DNA of 64,000 nt from Deltaproteobacteria bacterium (GCA_019237115.1 JAFAHS010000062.1:101002-165001); one strand, 5' to 3'. Shown: positions 28,396 through 38,321, counted from the stretch's first letter. Notes: generated by a model not told the origin, from the sequence alone. Program-made: numbers and translations.

Positions 28396-29040
28396 ATGGC
28401 GCGACTTCGAAAGGCAGCAAAGATCTGGCGGCGGTCACGGTCGCGCACCGCCGCCGACTGCGCCGAGGTCGCGGCAGTCGACGGTCTCTTCGCGGTAAAT
28501 CCGGGGGTGATTTTCGCCAACTCCGCGCCGCTGGAAATCGAGCTGGGAGCCGGCACCGGCGATTTCATCATCGCGCGCGCGGCCGAATTGCCTAACCGCA
28601 ACTTCCTTGCGATCGAGTCGTCCGGGGTCGTCTCGCGGGTCCTGGCGGTACGCTGCGGCGGCGCTGCGTTGCGCAATCTGCGCGTGGTCAGGATGGATGG
28701 GCGCACGCTGGTAAATCTCATGATCGGGCCCCAGAGCGTGAGCGCCTATCACGTCTACTTTCCCGACCCCTGGCCCAAAGAGCGCCACCACAAGCGTCGG
28801 CTCTTCACGCCCTACCTGGTGGCCAATCTGGAACGTACTCTGGCCCCGGGCGGCGCGTTGTACGTCGCGACCGATGTGGGCGAATATGCCGGCGAGATCT
28901 TCGCGATGCTCGACGCGACCGCGCTGGTTCGCGCGGCCGAGGAAGTTCCCGGCCGCCTTCAGACTGCCTTCGGTCGGAAGTTTGCCGCCAGCGGAAAAAT
29001 CATCCACGCGCGCGCATATCGAAAGGCACCAGCCTCGTGA
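28396..29040 (+). CDS. trmB: tRNA (guanine-N7-)-methyltransferase
   Basis: LEIELGAGTGDFII; VYFPDPWPKERHHKRRLFTP signature. Confidence 0.92.
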   Translation: MARLRKAAKIWRRSRSRTAADCAEVAAVDGLFAVNPGVIFANSAPLEIELGAGTGDFIIARAAELPNRNFLAIESSGVVSRVLAVRCGGAALRNLRVVRMDGRTLVNLMIGPQSVSAYHVYFPDPWPKERHHKRRLFTPYLVANLERTLAPGGALYVATDVGEYAGEIFAMLDATALVRAAEEVPGRLQTAFGRKFAASGKIIHARAYRKAPAS

Positions 29041-29172
29041 ACCCGCCGCTCTGAAAAAACGCCGGGGGAATAAGCGCTTCTTTTGAGCCGGCAGCAGCCC
29101 AATCCCTGTTACCTTTCCTCTCGCCCTGATTTGCATTGACTGGCGGGCTTGTTTAACCTGAACCCTCAGTTC

Positions 29173-30534
29173 ATGCGCAGATTGTTCGCGATATTGGTGG
29201 CCTTCTGTCTTCTGTCGGTTGCCGGGTGCGCCATCAAGAAGGCCCCGTCTGGTGAAGACTATTATCAGCAGGCCCAGTCCAATTTCGCGCATCACGAGTA
29301 CAACGCCGCCATCGAAAACTATCAGCTGGTAATCGACAAATACCCGTTCAGCCCGTACGCCGAAGACGCCGAGTTGAAGATCGGGCTCGCGTACTACGAG
29401 ATGAAGGAATACGCCGAGGCGATCGGCGCGCTGGATGATTTTCAGCGCATGCACCCGACCAGCAAGAACCTCGATCTCGTCAGCTATTACATCGCGATGA
29501 GTTACTACACGCAGATCGGCCGCGAAGACCAGGATCAGACCAAGACCGAGCAGGCGCTGAAGCACTTCGAGATTATCGAGCAGCGCTTCCCGGAGGGATC
29601 GTTCGCGGAACTCGCCCGCCAGAATGCGAACGTCTGCCGCGAGATGCTCGCGCGTCACGAAATGGTGGTCGGTAACTACTATTTCAAGCGGGCGAACTTC
29701 CGCGCCGCCGAATCGCGGCTTGCCGAACTGATGCAGAAGTATCCGGACACGCCGATCGCGCCCGATGCCTTGTTTGAACTCGGGCAAGCGCTCGAGAAGG
29801 AGGGCAAGAAGTACTCGGCGGCACAAGCATTCGCCGCGCTCGAACGCCACTATCCGGACACCCCCTATTCGAACAAAGCCAAGGCGGAGTTGAAGAAGCT
29901 CAAGCAGCCAATCGACACCGAGGAAGATCCCCTGCCGCTGGTGCTGGCCGAGACCGGGTATGGCGGCCAACAGGCCGATCAGGACCGCGTGGTCGTTCGC
30001 CAGCGCGATGCGACCTTCGACGAAAGCTCGGCCGCCGCCCCTCCGTCAGCGCCGGGCACCCCCGCTGCTCCTGCACAACCTTCCAACCAACCGCTAGCCG
30101 CGATGGCTCATCGATCGGCCTCGGCCTACGGGCCCGATGGACTGCCGATTCTCGATCGGCCGGAGAGTCCGGCGCCAACCCAAGCGACGGGACCCGCCAC
30201 CCTCAAGACCATACGCCTTTCCCAGGCCGATCCGCCGATGTCGATCATTCTCGACCTGACCGGCCCCGTTGCGTACGACAAACGGGTCCAAAACGGCTCC
30301 GGCTACTCCGCGGCGATAGTGACACTGAAAGATGTCACGCCGGACAAGACCTTGCAGAGCCACATCGTTTTCGACCGCTCCATCTTCAGAGACTGCGACG
30401 TCAAAACGGATTCGCAGGGCACCACCGTCACGATGAATACCGTTCCGCTGGCGGATGTCTCGGTGGTTCCCCTCGACGGACCGCCACGCCTCCTGCTGAC
30501 CTTCATGCCGCAAAACCAGCAGGCGTCGAACTGA
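29173..30534 (+). CDS. BamD-like outer-membrane assembly lipoprotein with C-terminal AMIN-like domain
   Basis: Lipobox LSVAGC; EDYYQQAQSNFAHHEYNAAIENYQLVIDKYPFSPYAEDAELKIG TPRs; C-terminal IRLSQADPPMSIILDLTGPVAYDKRVQ...RLLLTFMP. Confidence 0.85.
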   Translation: MRRLFAILVAFCLLSVAGCAIKKAPSGEDYYQQAQSNFAHHEYNAAIENYQLVIDKYPFSPYAEDAELKIGLAYYEMKEYAEAIGALDDFQRMHPTSKNLDLVSYYIAMSYYTQIGREDQDQTKTEQALKHFEIIEQRFPEGSFAELARQNANVCREMLARHEMVVGNYYFKRANFRAAESRLAELMQKYPDTPIAPDALFELGQALEKEGKKYSAAQAFAALERHYPDTPYSNKAKAELKKLKQPIDTEEDPLPLVLAETGYGGQQADQDRVVVRQRDATFDESSAAAPPSAPGTPAAPAQPSNQPLAAMAHRSASAYGPDGLPILDRPESPAPTQATGPATLKTIRLSQADPPMSIILDLTGPVAYDKRVQNGSGYSAAIVTLKDVTPDKTLQSHIVFDRSIFRDCDVKTDSQGTTVTMNTVPLADVSVVPLDGPPRLLLTFMPQNQQASN

Positions 30535-30666
30535 CCTCACCGCGATCCCCGCTGACCTTGCCTGGCGGGGTTGCCGATGAATCAGGTCCTTGTCGAGCTC
30601 CCCAGAAAGCGCCGCACGTCCGCCGGTGCGCGAGTCATGGATTCGCGGGACACGCCGGCCCTTTTT

Positions 30667-31947
30667 TCAAATGAAGATATCGCCGAACTTCAGCCCCGCA
30701 AACTCCAGTACCACTTCGGCATAAACCTTCAGACCCCAGAAGAATCCATCGATGGGCAAGCGCTCGTCGTTGCCGTGGAACAACGATCCAAACGGCATGT
30801 GCGGATGGAGCTTGACGGGACTGAATCCGTAACAGTGCGACCCAAGGCGCGCATAGAACTTGTTGTCGGTGGCGCCGGGCGTCATCCACGGGATCGCGCG
30901 GGCACCGGGATCCGCCGCTTCGACGCGCTGACGGATTAGCTCGAAAAGTTCCGTGTCGGGGCTGGTTTCCGCGGGAGGCGCGGTTTTGACCAGTTCAAAT
31001 TGGGGCTCCGGGCCGACGATCTTGCGCAGCTCTGCCATGAAGCTCTCGGGATCTTCGCCCGGAATCGTGCGGCCATCGAGTACCACCGAGGCTTCCCCGG
31101 GAATAACGTTGTCCTTGTACCCCGCGCGCAGGATGGTCGGCGAGACGGTATTCGAAAGCATCGGGCGCAGTAACGGCCCGGGATCGTCTTCGGGCAGGCC
31201 GAGTTCCGCCAACGTTCGCTTCATCAATGGTGTGATGTTCCGGCGCATCGGCGTGTTTACCAGCTTCGTGATCAGCGCAGAAATTTTTGCGATTGCCGTC
31301 TCCCTGCGAGGCATCGAGCCGTGTCCGGGTGGCGCCGTGACCGTCATCTTGACCGTGACGAAGCCCTTCTCCGCCACCTGGATCGGATACAAGCGCCGCC
31401 GGCCAACGTGCAGCGTAAATCCTCCGACCTCATTAAGCACCCATCCCGCGCGCACCAGTTCCGGATGCCGCTCGACCAGGAATTTGGCACCGAGGTCCGA
31501 CCCTGCCTCTTCATCCGCCACCGCGGCAAGAATAATGTCCCGATTCGGAATCGCGCCGGCACGCTGCAACGCGCAGAGCAGCACCAGGTCCATCGCACCT
31601 TTCGACTTCATGTCGATTGTGCCACGACCCCAGATGCAGCCCTGGTGGGTCTCGGCGCCGAACGGTTCGCGGGTCCATCCCGACGGTTCGACCGGAACCA
31701 CATCGGTGTGCGACGAAAGCAGGAGAGCCGGGCGGGCGCGATCCGCGCCCGCCAATCGCGCAACCAGGTTCGCACGGGTCGGCGCGCTCTCGCGAATTAC
31801 CGAGGCTATTCCGTGGGCGCCGAGAGAACTCGCAATCAGGTCGGCCGCAATGCGCTCGTTGCCAGGCGGATTGGTGGTGTCGAGCCGGACCAGCGCGCGC
31901 AGGATATCGAGCGCCGCGTTCTGTACACCCTCCCATGCAATCTTCAT
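30667..31947 (-). CDS. M20 family metallopeptidase
   Basis: LVRLDTTNPPGNE; LLLSSHTDVVPVE; WGRGTIDMKSKGAMDL; AAVADEEAGSDLGAKF; Met at 31947 preferred. Confidence 0.9.
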   Translation of the reverse strand: MKIAWEGVQNAALDILRALVRLDTTNPPGNERIAADLIASSLGAHGIASVIRESAPTRANLVARLAGADRARPALLLSSHTDVVPVEPSGWTREPFGAETHQGCIWGRGTIDMKSKGAMDLVLLCALQRAGAIPNRDIILAAVADEEAGSDLGAKFLVERHPELVRAGWVLNEVGGFTLHVGRRRLYPIQVAEKGFVTVKMTVTAPPGHGSMPRRETAIAKISALITKLVNTPMRRNITPLMKRTLAELGLPEDDPGPLLRPMLSNTVSPTILRAGYKDNVIPGEASVVLDGRTIPGEDPESFMAELRKIVGPEPQFELVKTAPPAETSPDTELFELIRQRVEAADPGARAIPWMTPGATDNKFYARLGSHCYGFSPVKLHPHMPFGSLFHGNDERLPIDGFFWGLKVYAEVVLEFAGLKFGDIFI

Positions 31948-32084
31948 CACCGTAACTGCAGGTCCTCTCAAGGTTCTTCGACCGCTGCGAATAATGCGGG
32001 GAAGCGGCGATTCCCGCAAGGGGAACCAGATGATGACCCGCACCCGGATTTTGGTCTAGTCTCGTTCAGGAGCCCCATCGAAAA

Positions 32085-32861
32085 TTGCGCATCACCTGTA
32101 TCGAGCGCGTGCTAATCGCGACCCCTTCCGTCGCGGAGACTCGCCGGCAATGGGCACGCGCCGGCTTTGCCATTGCGCCGAACGAACATGAACTCGAGGG
32201 AGTCCGGTTCGCGGGACTTGCTGCCGGAGCGATCGAGATAGACTTGTGCGAGCCCGTCGGCGGTGCCACCGCCCCGCTGGCGGCCACGGTCGCCGAGGCA
32301 GCCTCGCGCGGGGGCGGAATCATCGGATGGACCTGGGGAGTTGCCCCGGGGGAGCCCCGAGCGAATTTGCCCGTCCGCCTGCCCGGAGTCGAAGCGAGTG
32401 CACTTCCACCGGGTCTCGCCGGCCTCTTCACCGGTGCGCTCGAGGTGACCGGCGATGAGAACGCGCGCTGCCACCTGCATCTTGAGACCTTCGGAAGCAA
32501 TCCGAACACGGTGGAATTTCTCGAGCACATCGTCGTGATGGCGCCAGCGCTCGACGACGCGATTGCAACTCACGAAGCGCTCGGCATTCCCTGCAAGCGC
32601 ATCCGTGAGGTCGGCAACGGCACGCGCCAGGCGTTCTTCAAGCTCGAGCGCACCGTCATCGAAGTGGTAGGGCCGACTCGGGATCGCGCCGGAGGCTGGG
32701 GGCTTGCGTTCATGTGCGGTGACATCGCGCGGGCGGTAGCCCTGGTGCGGGAAAACGGGCTTGCGGCTACCGAGCCAAAAAAGGCCGTCCAGGGCGGCCT
32801 GATTGCCCGGGCCGTCGATCCGATCGACGGCGTGTCCATCGCCTTCATGCAGGCGCCGTGA
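32085..32861 (+). CDS. VOC (glyoxalase/bleomycin resistance) family protein
   Basis: Two VOC-like modules (RVLIATPSVAETRRQWARAGFAIA; FLEHIVVMAPALDDAIATHEALG); probable TTG start. Confidence 0.78.
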   Translation: MRITCIERVLIATPSVAETRRQWARAGFAIAPNEHELEGVRFAGLAAGAIEIDLCEPVGGATAPLAATVAEAASRGGGIIGWTWGVAPGEPRANLPVRLPGVEASALPPGLAGLFTGALEVTGDENARCHLHLETFGSNPNTVEFLEHIVVMAPALDDAIATHEALGIPCKRIREVGNGTRQAFFKLERTVIEVVGPTRDRAGGWGLAFMCGDIARAVALVRENGLAATEPKKAVQGGLIARAVDPIDGVSIAFMQAP

Positions 32862-32983
32862 CTTCCAGCGCGAGCCGTTTCTGAACCCTGCGACATCCCG
32901 GTTAGGCGCTTTCACCGACTCCCTGACGAGGGCTCTTTTGTGCCGGCCTCAGCGGTGAGTAAGAAGAGCATTCCGGCGCGATC

Positions 32984-33775
32984 TCAATTGCCCTTGAAAT
33001 CGGGTGTGCGCCGCTCCAGAAAAGACTGCAGCCCTTCCTTGAAGTCATTCGATCGAAACAGGATCAGCAGCTGCGTCAAGACGTGATGGGTATGCGACTC
33101 GAAGTCTTCGCTCAGGCCGTGGCGAAACAGCCGCTTCATCGCCCGAATCCCCAGTGGAGCGTTCGCCGCGATCTTTTCCGCCCATCGCATCGATTCCGCC
33201 ATCAGGTCGTCGTGCGCGACGATCTGGTTCACCAGCCCCAATTCGACCGCACGCTGCGGCCCGATGTCGTCCGCAATGAAGCCAATCTCGCACGCGCGTG
33301 CCCATCCCACCAGCCGCGGCAAATACCAGGTGCCGCCACTCTCCGGCACGATGCCGCGCTTGGCGAATGCCGGCGCGAGCTTGGCGCGATCGCTCATCAG
33401 GCGCAGGTCGCAACCGAGCGCCAAATCGAACCCGTATCCGGCTGCCGGGCCGTTGATTGCGCAGATGACCGGGGTGTCGATGCGATGAAGGGTCACGGTG
33501 GGAATTTCCAGCGTACTGAGATGCGAGACTCCGCCACCACCGAGCGCGCCGCCGATCCCCCTGCCGGCAGCAGTGTCTTTGAGATCCAGCCCGGAACAGA
33601 AGCCGCGCCCTTCGCCGGTCAAAACAATCGCGCGCACATCGGTGTCGCGGTCGTACTCGGCCAGCCTGTGGCCCAGCGCGGTAAGCATCTCCGCGCTGAT
33701 CGCGTTCATCCGATCGGGACGATTGAGCCTGACGACCGCAACATGTCCCTTTTTCTCTGCGATTAAATCACTCAT
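32984..33775 (-). CDS. enoyl-CoA hydratase/isomerase family protein
   Basis: GEGRGFCSGLDLKDTA; KLAPAFAKRGIVPESGGTWYLPRLVG. Confidence 0.9.
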   Translation of the reverse strand: MSDLIAEKKGHVAVVRLNRPDRMNAISAEMLTALGHRLAEYDRDTDVRAIVLTGEGRGFCSGLDLKDTAAGRGIGGALGGGGVSHLSTLEIPTVTLHRIDTPVICAINGPAAGYGFDLALGCDLRLMSDRAKLAPAFAKRGIVPESGGTWYLPRLVGWARACEIGFIADDIGPQRAVELGLVNQIVAHDDLMAESMRWAEKIAANAPLGIRAMKRLFRHGLSEDFESHTHHVLTQLLILFRSNDFKEGLQSFLERRTPDFKGN

Positions 33776-34013
33776 CGAGACCTCCTCAGCGCACCGGTGC
33801 CTATCATATCCATCCAGGACCCAACAACGGTCTTCGGTTCGCTTGATCAGGTTCGGCGACCCGTCTCCCGCTCCGTTCTTCCCCGCGGAGGCGGCGCGAC
33901 GCCAGGAGAACCTGCGCGCCTCGGCCATCCAAACCGATTGGGTCTCGATGCCCGAACTTCGAGCGTGAGGTCGTCAGGGCGGCACACTCAAAAAATCCAG
34001 ACTATCGCTGGAA

Positions 34014-36455
34014 CTACTGCTCCGAGTAGGCCGCTTTGTACTGTTCGTGCAGTTTCTCCTGCGCCGCCGCGGCCTCGTCCGCGGTATTGTAGGGACCGAT
34101 TCGCACCGCATACTGGGTCTGTCCGTTGACAGTTCTGGTTTTCTCGCAGGCTTTGTACCCGAGCTCCGCGATGCGTCCGACCATTGCGTCTGCTTCGCTC
34201 TTTTCACTTACCGCACTCACCTCGATGTTGTAGCGGTGAGGCGTCGGCACGCATTGTGATGGGGCGGGGCCAGCGGACGGCGCGCTTTCAGTCGCAGACT
34301 CGTCATCCCCTAAACGAGCCTCCGAGGTAATGATCGTCGTTCTCGATCGCGGGAGCGATGGCGCCGGCACACTGCGTCTCTCGGTCGATGCCAGCTTCCC
34401 CTGATTTGGCGTGCTCGGTTTCACCACCATCGGCGGTGCGGGTTGGGCCGGGGCGCTGGATTCGGAAGGGCTTTCCGGAGGCCGCGCCGCAATCGCCTTG
34501 CCCGGCTGGCCCGGCGCCTCGGTTTGCGGTGGAGCAATTTCCTGCCGGTAACGCTTCCAGCGGTGAATTCCCGAGGAAAGCGCGAATATCAACAGAACGA
34601 TCACCCCCATCCGTAGTCTTCTAAGGCGACGACCGAGCCGGCGCGTAGTACGCCGACCATCGTCACGGGGTGAAGGCTGCCGAACCTCGCCGAAGACGAA
34701 TCGGTCCCGCTCGAGACCTCCCTCCCTCCCACGAGCTTCGCGCGCGGGCCGGGGACTCGGAGAGGGCTCACGCCGGGGGGGCGTCGCCGTCTCGGGCGGC
34801 AACTCGATAACTTTACCGGCCTGCCCGGGAACCGCCCACAGTACCTCGAAAACGCGATGCAAACCGCTGAGTCCTTTGAGGCTCAGATCCCGACCACCGT
34901 CAAAGCGAATATCGCCAGCGCTCTCGGTCATAGCCTTGAAGGTCGCCGACACCAGGATCTGTCCGCCGCTCGCGGCCGCGCCGATTCGCGCTGCCACGAC
35001 CACCGTCTTTCCGAAAAAGTCACCCGCCTCGCGAACCGCCTCGCCGGTGTTGAGACCGATGCGCACCCGCAGCGGTGCATCGGGGTGCTGGGTCGAGTAG
35101 GTTGCCAGCCAGCGCTGGATCTCCACCGCGCACAACAGCGCGCGGCGCGCGCCCGAAAAGGCAACCATGAAGCCATCGCCCATGCTTTTGACTTCGTAAC
35201 CGCCCTGCTTTGCGACCTGCTCGCGAATCGCACGATTGTGGATTTGAAAGACCTCCTGCGCGCGCAAGTCGCCGAGCCTCTCGATGATCAGGGTGGAGTT
35301 CTCGATGTCCGAGAACATGATGCTCACGGTTCCATCGGGAGCCGCGTGGCCGCTGAGATTTGGCCGTTCGACCATCACGGTCGATGCCATCTGATCCATC
35401 GCGCCACGCGAAGAGCCCGCGATGGTGTGAAGCGTCTCCCGGACCAGAGCTGCGCTCAGGGGCCGCTCCGCGGGCGTCTTCGCGAGCAGCTTCAGCACCA
35501 GGGCATCAAGCGCCGGCGAGATGCCCGGAGCATGCCTGGACGGGGGTTCCGCTGCCGCGTTGACGTGCTGCGAGACGATCGCCATCAGATCGTCGCCGAT
35601 GAAGGGCGGACGCCCGGTGAGCAATTCGTAGATCAGCGCGCCCAGTGAATAGAGATCGCTTCGCGGCTCCAGAGCGCGCCCCAGCGCCTGTTCGGGCGAC
35701 ATATACGCCGCCGTCCCGACCATCATCCCATGCGAGGTGATGCGTGATTGATCGGGCGCAATCGCGAGGCCGAAATCACCGAGCAGCGGCGCACCGTCGC
35801 CGGCCAGAAACACGTTGGCGGGCTTGATGTCGCGATGGACGATCCCGAGCGAATGCGCATATTCAATTCCAAGGCACAGCTGTTCGGCGATTCGAATGGT
35901 ATCGCTGACCGGCAGACGATGACCGGGCGAGCGGTGCAGCAAATCGCTGAGCGACCCGCCGGGCACGTATTGGCTCACGATGTAGGGGCGGCCCTGCTCC
36001 GCTTCGCCTATGTCATAAATGCCAACGATATGAGGATGATCGCCGAGGCGGCCCATCGCGCGTGCTTCGCGGAGAACTCGCGCCCGGCCCGCCTCGTCCA
36101 GCCCCTCGACCCGAAACAAGGCAACCGCCACATCGCGATCCAACCTCTCGTCGTGGGCAAGGTAGACGACCTTGCTGCCCCCCTCGCCCAGGATCCGACG
36201 TACCCGATAGCGTCCGCCGGCGATCGATTCCACCTGCGGCTGGGCCGCGGCGGGTAGCGCGCCCGCGCTACCCGCCCCCGAGCCTAGCGACGAATTGGAG
36301 CACGCGGGGAGCGACTTACCGCATCCACCACAGAACTTTTCATCGGCGCGGTTGCTGGCGCCACATACGGAGCACGCAACTTCGAGCGCCGCCCCGCATT
36401 GGCCGCAGAAACTGCGTCCCTCGGCGTTACTGCTGCCACAAGACCCACACAGCAC
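34014..36455 (-). CDS. double zinc-ribbon / Ser-Thr protein kinase / class III nucleotide cyclase / TM / SPOR-domain fusion
   Basis: CGSCGSSNAEGRSFCGQCG and CSVCGASNRADEKFCGGCG; kinase GEGGSKVVY, HRDIKPANV, GDFGLA, SPEQ; cyclase VSIMFSDIENSTLII..KSMGDGFMVAF; TM MGVIVLLIFALSSGIH; C-terminal SPOR YNIEVSAVSEKSEADAMVGRIAELGY..YAVRIGPYNTADEAAAAQEKL. Confidence 0.9.
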   Translation of the reverse strand: MLCGSCGSSNAEGRSFCGQCGAALEVACSVCGASNRADEKFCGGCGKSLPACSNSSLGSGAGSAGALPAAAQPQVESIAGGRYRVRRILGEGGSKVVYLAHDERLDRDVAVALFRVEGLDEAGRARVLREARAMGRLGDHPHIVGIYDIGEAEQGRPYIVSQYVPGGSLSDLLHRSPGHRLPVSDTIRIAEQLCLGIEYAHSLGIVHRDIKPANVFLAGDGAPLLGDFGLAIAPDQSRITSHGMMVGTAAYMSPEQALGRALEPRSDLYSLGALIYELLTGRPPFIGDDLMAIVSQHVNAAAEPPSRHAPGISPALDALVLKLLAKTPAERPLSAALVRETLHTIAGSSRGAMDQMASTVMVERPNLSGHAAPDGTVSIMFSDIENSTLIIERLGDLRAQEVFQIHNRAIREQVAKQGGYEVKSMGDGFMVAFSGARRALLCAVEIQRWLATYSTQHPDAPLRVRIGLNTGEAVREAGDFFGKTVVVAARIGAAASGGQILVSATFKAMTESAGDIRFDGGRDLSLKGLSGLHRVFEVLWAVPGQAGKVIELPPETATPPRREPSPSPRPAREARGREGGLERDRFVFGEVRQPSPRDDGRRTTRRLGRRLRRLRMGVIVLLIFALSSGIHRWKRYRQEIAPPQTEAPGQPGKAIAARPPESPSESSAPAQPAPPMVVKPSTPNQGKLASTERRSVPAPSLPRSRTTIITSEARLGDDESATESAPSAGPAPSQCVPTPHRYNIEVSAVSEKSEADAMVGRIAELGYKACEKTRTVNGQTQYAVRIGPYNTADEAAAAQEKLHEQYKAAYSEQ

Positions 36456-36560
36456 CCGCCTATTGTATCGAGAGCAGGCGCGAAGGACACCGGGGTCTAC
36501 GGCGAATTCCGGCCACCAGGAAACGGCGATCGATGCCCGCGGAATCCGCGAAGCAGGCGG

Positions 36561-37472
36561 CTAGGGCGGTGCGATCCGGAAGCCCAGCTTCGGGAAGTGA
36601 TTCACAATCCTGCCAAGCTGAGAATCTTCGCGCTCAATCGCGATCTCGTAGGCGGTACTCGCCACCACGGTGCCCGTCACCGGATCGAAGCCGTAGTCTT
36701 CTGGTATCACCGAGACCCGCGCCCCGGGCTTAAGCTGGTTGGGATCGCCGCTGTCCGCGGATGGCTTGGTCGCCGGGGTACTCTCTTTGGCTATTTTGAG
36801 TGCCTCGTCCGGGTCCATCGGTTTGACGTCGCCGTATCCCATCGCGTCGATTCGCTTAAACCACCTCATGAGGCTCGCACATTTCTGCGCCATCGCGAAT
36901 GCGCTCGGCTCGACCCGCAGGAACCACACGCAATGGAAGCACGCGGCATCGGCGAGACTGAACGACGAGCCGAGGATGAAGGGCTGGTCGGCGAGCGTGC
37001 GATCCAGGTTGTCCAGGTAGGCGCGCACATAGTTGCGCGCATCCGGGGCAAGCAATGTGAGCTCTTCGAAATTGGCCCCGCGCATCATCTTGGAGCGGTC
37101 GTCGAGGAACTCCTTGCCGACGAGCGGCGCGAGCTTCTCGAAGATCACCGGGGTGGTGGAAAAGAAAAATCGCCGATCGGCGAACAGGTTGATCATGAGA
37201 CACGCCGCCTGCATCCCGTGCGGATAGATGCTCGGCTCCGGGAACATTTCGTCGATTTTGCGGATGATACTCCCGGTGTCGCACCAGACGTCGGCGCCGA
37301 TTTGCAGAACCGGAATGCGCCGATAGCCACCGGTCAACGGAATCAGCTTGGGCTTGGGCATGATGGCCGGCTGCTCCACCGATCGCCAGCTTACTTTCTT
37401 GTGTGCAAAAATCTTGCGGATCTTTTCGGAAAAAGGCGAGGTCACATACTGGTGAAGAATTATCTCGGCCAC
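36561..37472 (-). CDS. glutathione S-transferase family protein with C-terminal extension
   Basis: ILHQYVTSPFSEKIRKIFAHKKVSWRSVEQP; GGYRRIPVLQIGADVWCDTGSIIRKID; GTG start at 37472 with upstream AGGAG. Confidence 0.82.
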   Translation of the reverse strand: MAEIILHQYVTSPFSEKIRKIFAHKKVSWRSVEQPAIMPKPKLIPLTGGYRRIPVLQIGADVWCDTGSIIRKIDEMFPEPSIYPHGMQAACLMINLFADRRFFFSTTPVIFEKLAPLVGKEFLDDRSKMMRGANFEELTLLAPDARNYVRAYLDNLDRTLADQPFILGSSFSLADAACFHCVWFLRVEPSAFAMAQKCASLMRWFKRIDAMGYGDVKPMDPDEALKIAKESTPATKPSADSGDPNQLKPGARVSVIPEDYGFDPVTGTVVASTAYEIAIEREDSQLGRIVNHFPKLGFRIAPP

Positions 37473-37624
37473 CGGATTGCTCCTGACCCCGGCGCGGGAT
37501 GGCAGCGCCAAGTCCGAGAGAGTTAACCACAACGGCGCCGCGGCACAAAGGTGGTAATTTTTGCCCTCGCGGCTTTGTGCTCCGTGTGGTGGCTCCGCCG
37601 GAAAACCTGCTAGCTTCCCCACCC

Positions 37625-38284
37625 ATGTACGGGAACCCCGAATTCGACCTGTATGAAGCAATTTACACCACGCGTTCCATGCGCCGGCTCAAGCCCGACC
37701 CGGTGCCACCCGCGCTCATCGTCAAGGTCATCGAGGCTGCCACCATGGGTCCGAGCGGCGGCAATCGCCAGCCCTGGAAATTCGTGGTCGTGCGGGATGC
37801 CGAGACCAAGGCCTTCGTGGCCGAGCGTTACCGGCGGGCGTGGAAGATGTATTTCACCGGCAAAGCACGCGCGCTCGCCGAGAATGATCCGCAAAGTCCG
37901 CAGGGCCGCATCCTGCGCTCGGCCAACTATCTTGCCGAGCATATCGCCGAGGTCCCGGTGATGATCTTCTGCTGCGTGAAGCGCTACACCGACGCGGGCC
38001 GGGTCGGACAGCCCATGGTCAACGCGATCTTTCCCGCGATCCAGAATCTCTGCCTGGCTGCACGCGGCTATGGCCTCGGCACTTCGATTACCGGATTGCA
38101 CACGCGCTTCGGCGAGGAGGTGAATCCGAGACTCGGCGTCCCCAGCGAATACGCAAACGTGGCCCTGATTCCGCTGGGCTATCCCAAGGGAAGATGGGAC
38201 CGTCCTGCGCGCAAAGCGGCTCTGGAAGTGACTTTCTGGGAGAAATGGGGCACGACCAGCAGCTCGATCCCGCCGCCCGGGTAA
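37625..38284 (+). CDS. nitroreductase family protein
   Basis: EAIYTTRSMRRLKPDPVPP; TMGPSGGNRQPWKFVVVRD. Confidence 0.92.
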   Translation: MYGNPEFDLYEAIYTTRSMRRLKPDPVPPALIVKVIEAATMGPSGGNRQPWKFVVVRDAETKAFVAERYRRAWKMYFTGKARALAENDPQSPQGRILRSANYLAEHIAEVPVMIFCCVKRYTDAGRVGQPMVNAIFPAIQNLCLAARGYGLGTSITGLHTRFGEEVNPRLGVPSEYANVALIPLGYPKGRWDRPARKAALEVTFWEKWGTTSSSIPPPG

Positions 38285-38321
38285 CCGGTCGGGACCGCAG
38301 GCTTGCGGTCAGGCGCCCCGG

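Noticed and set aside
28435-29970. 511-aa minus-strand ORF
   Set aside because: Antisense shadow of trmB and the BamD-like gene
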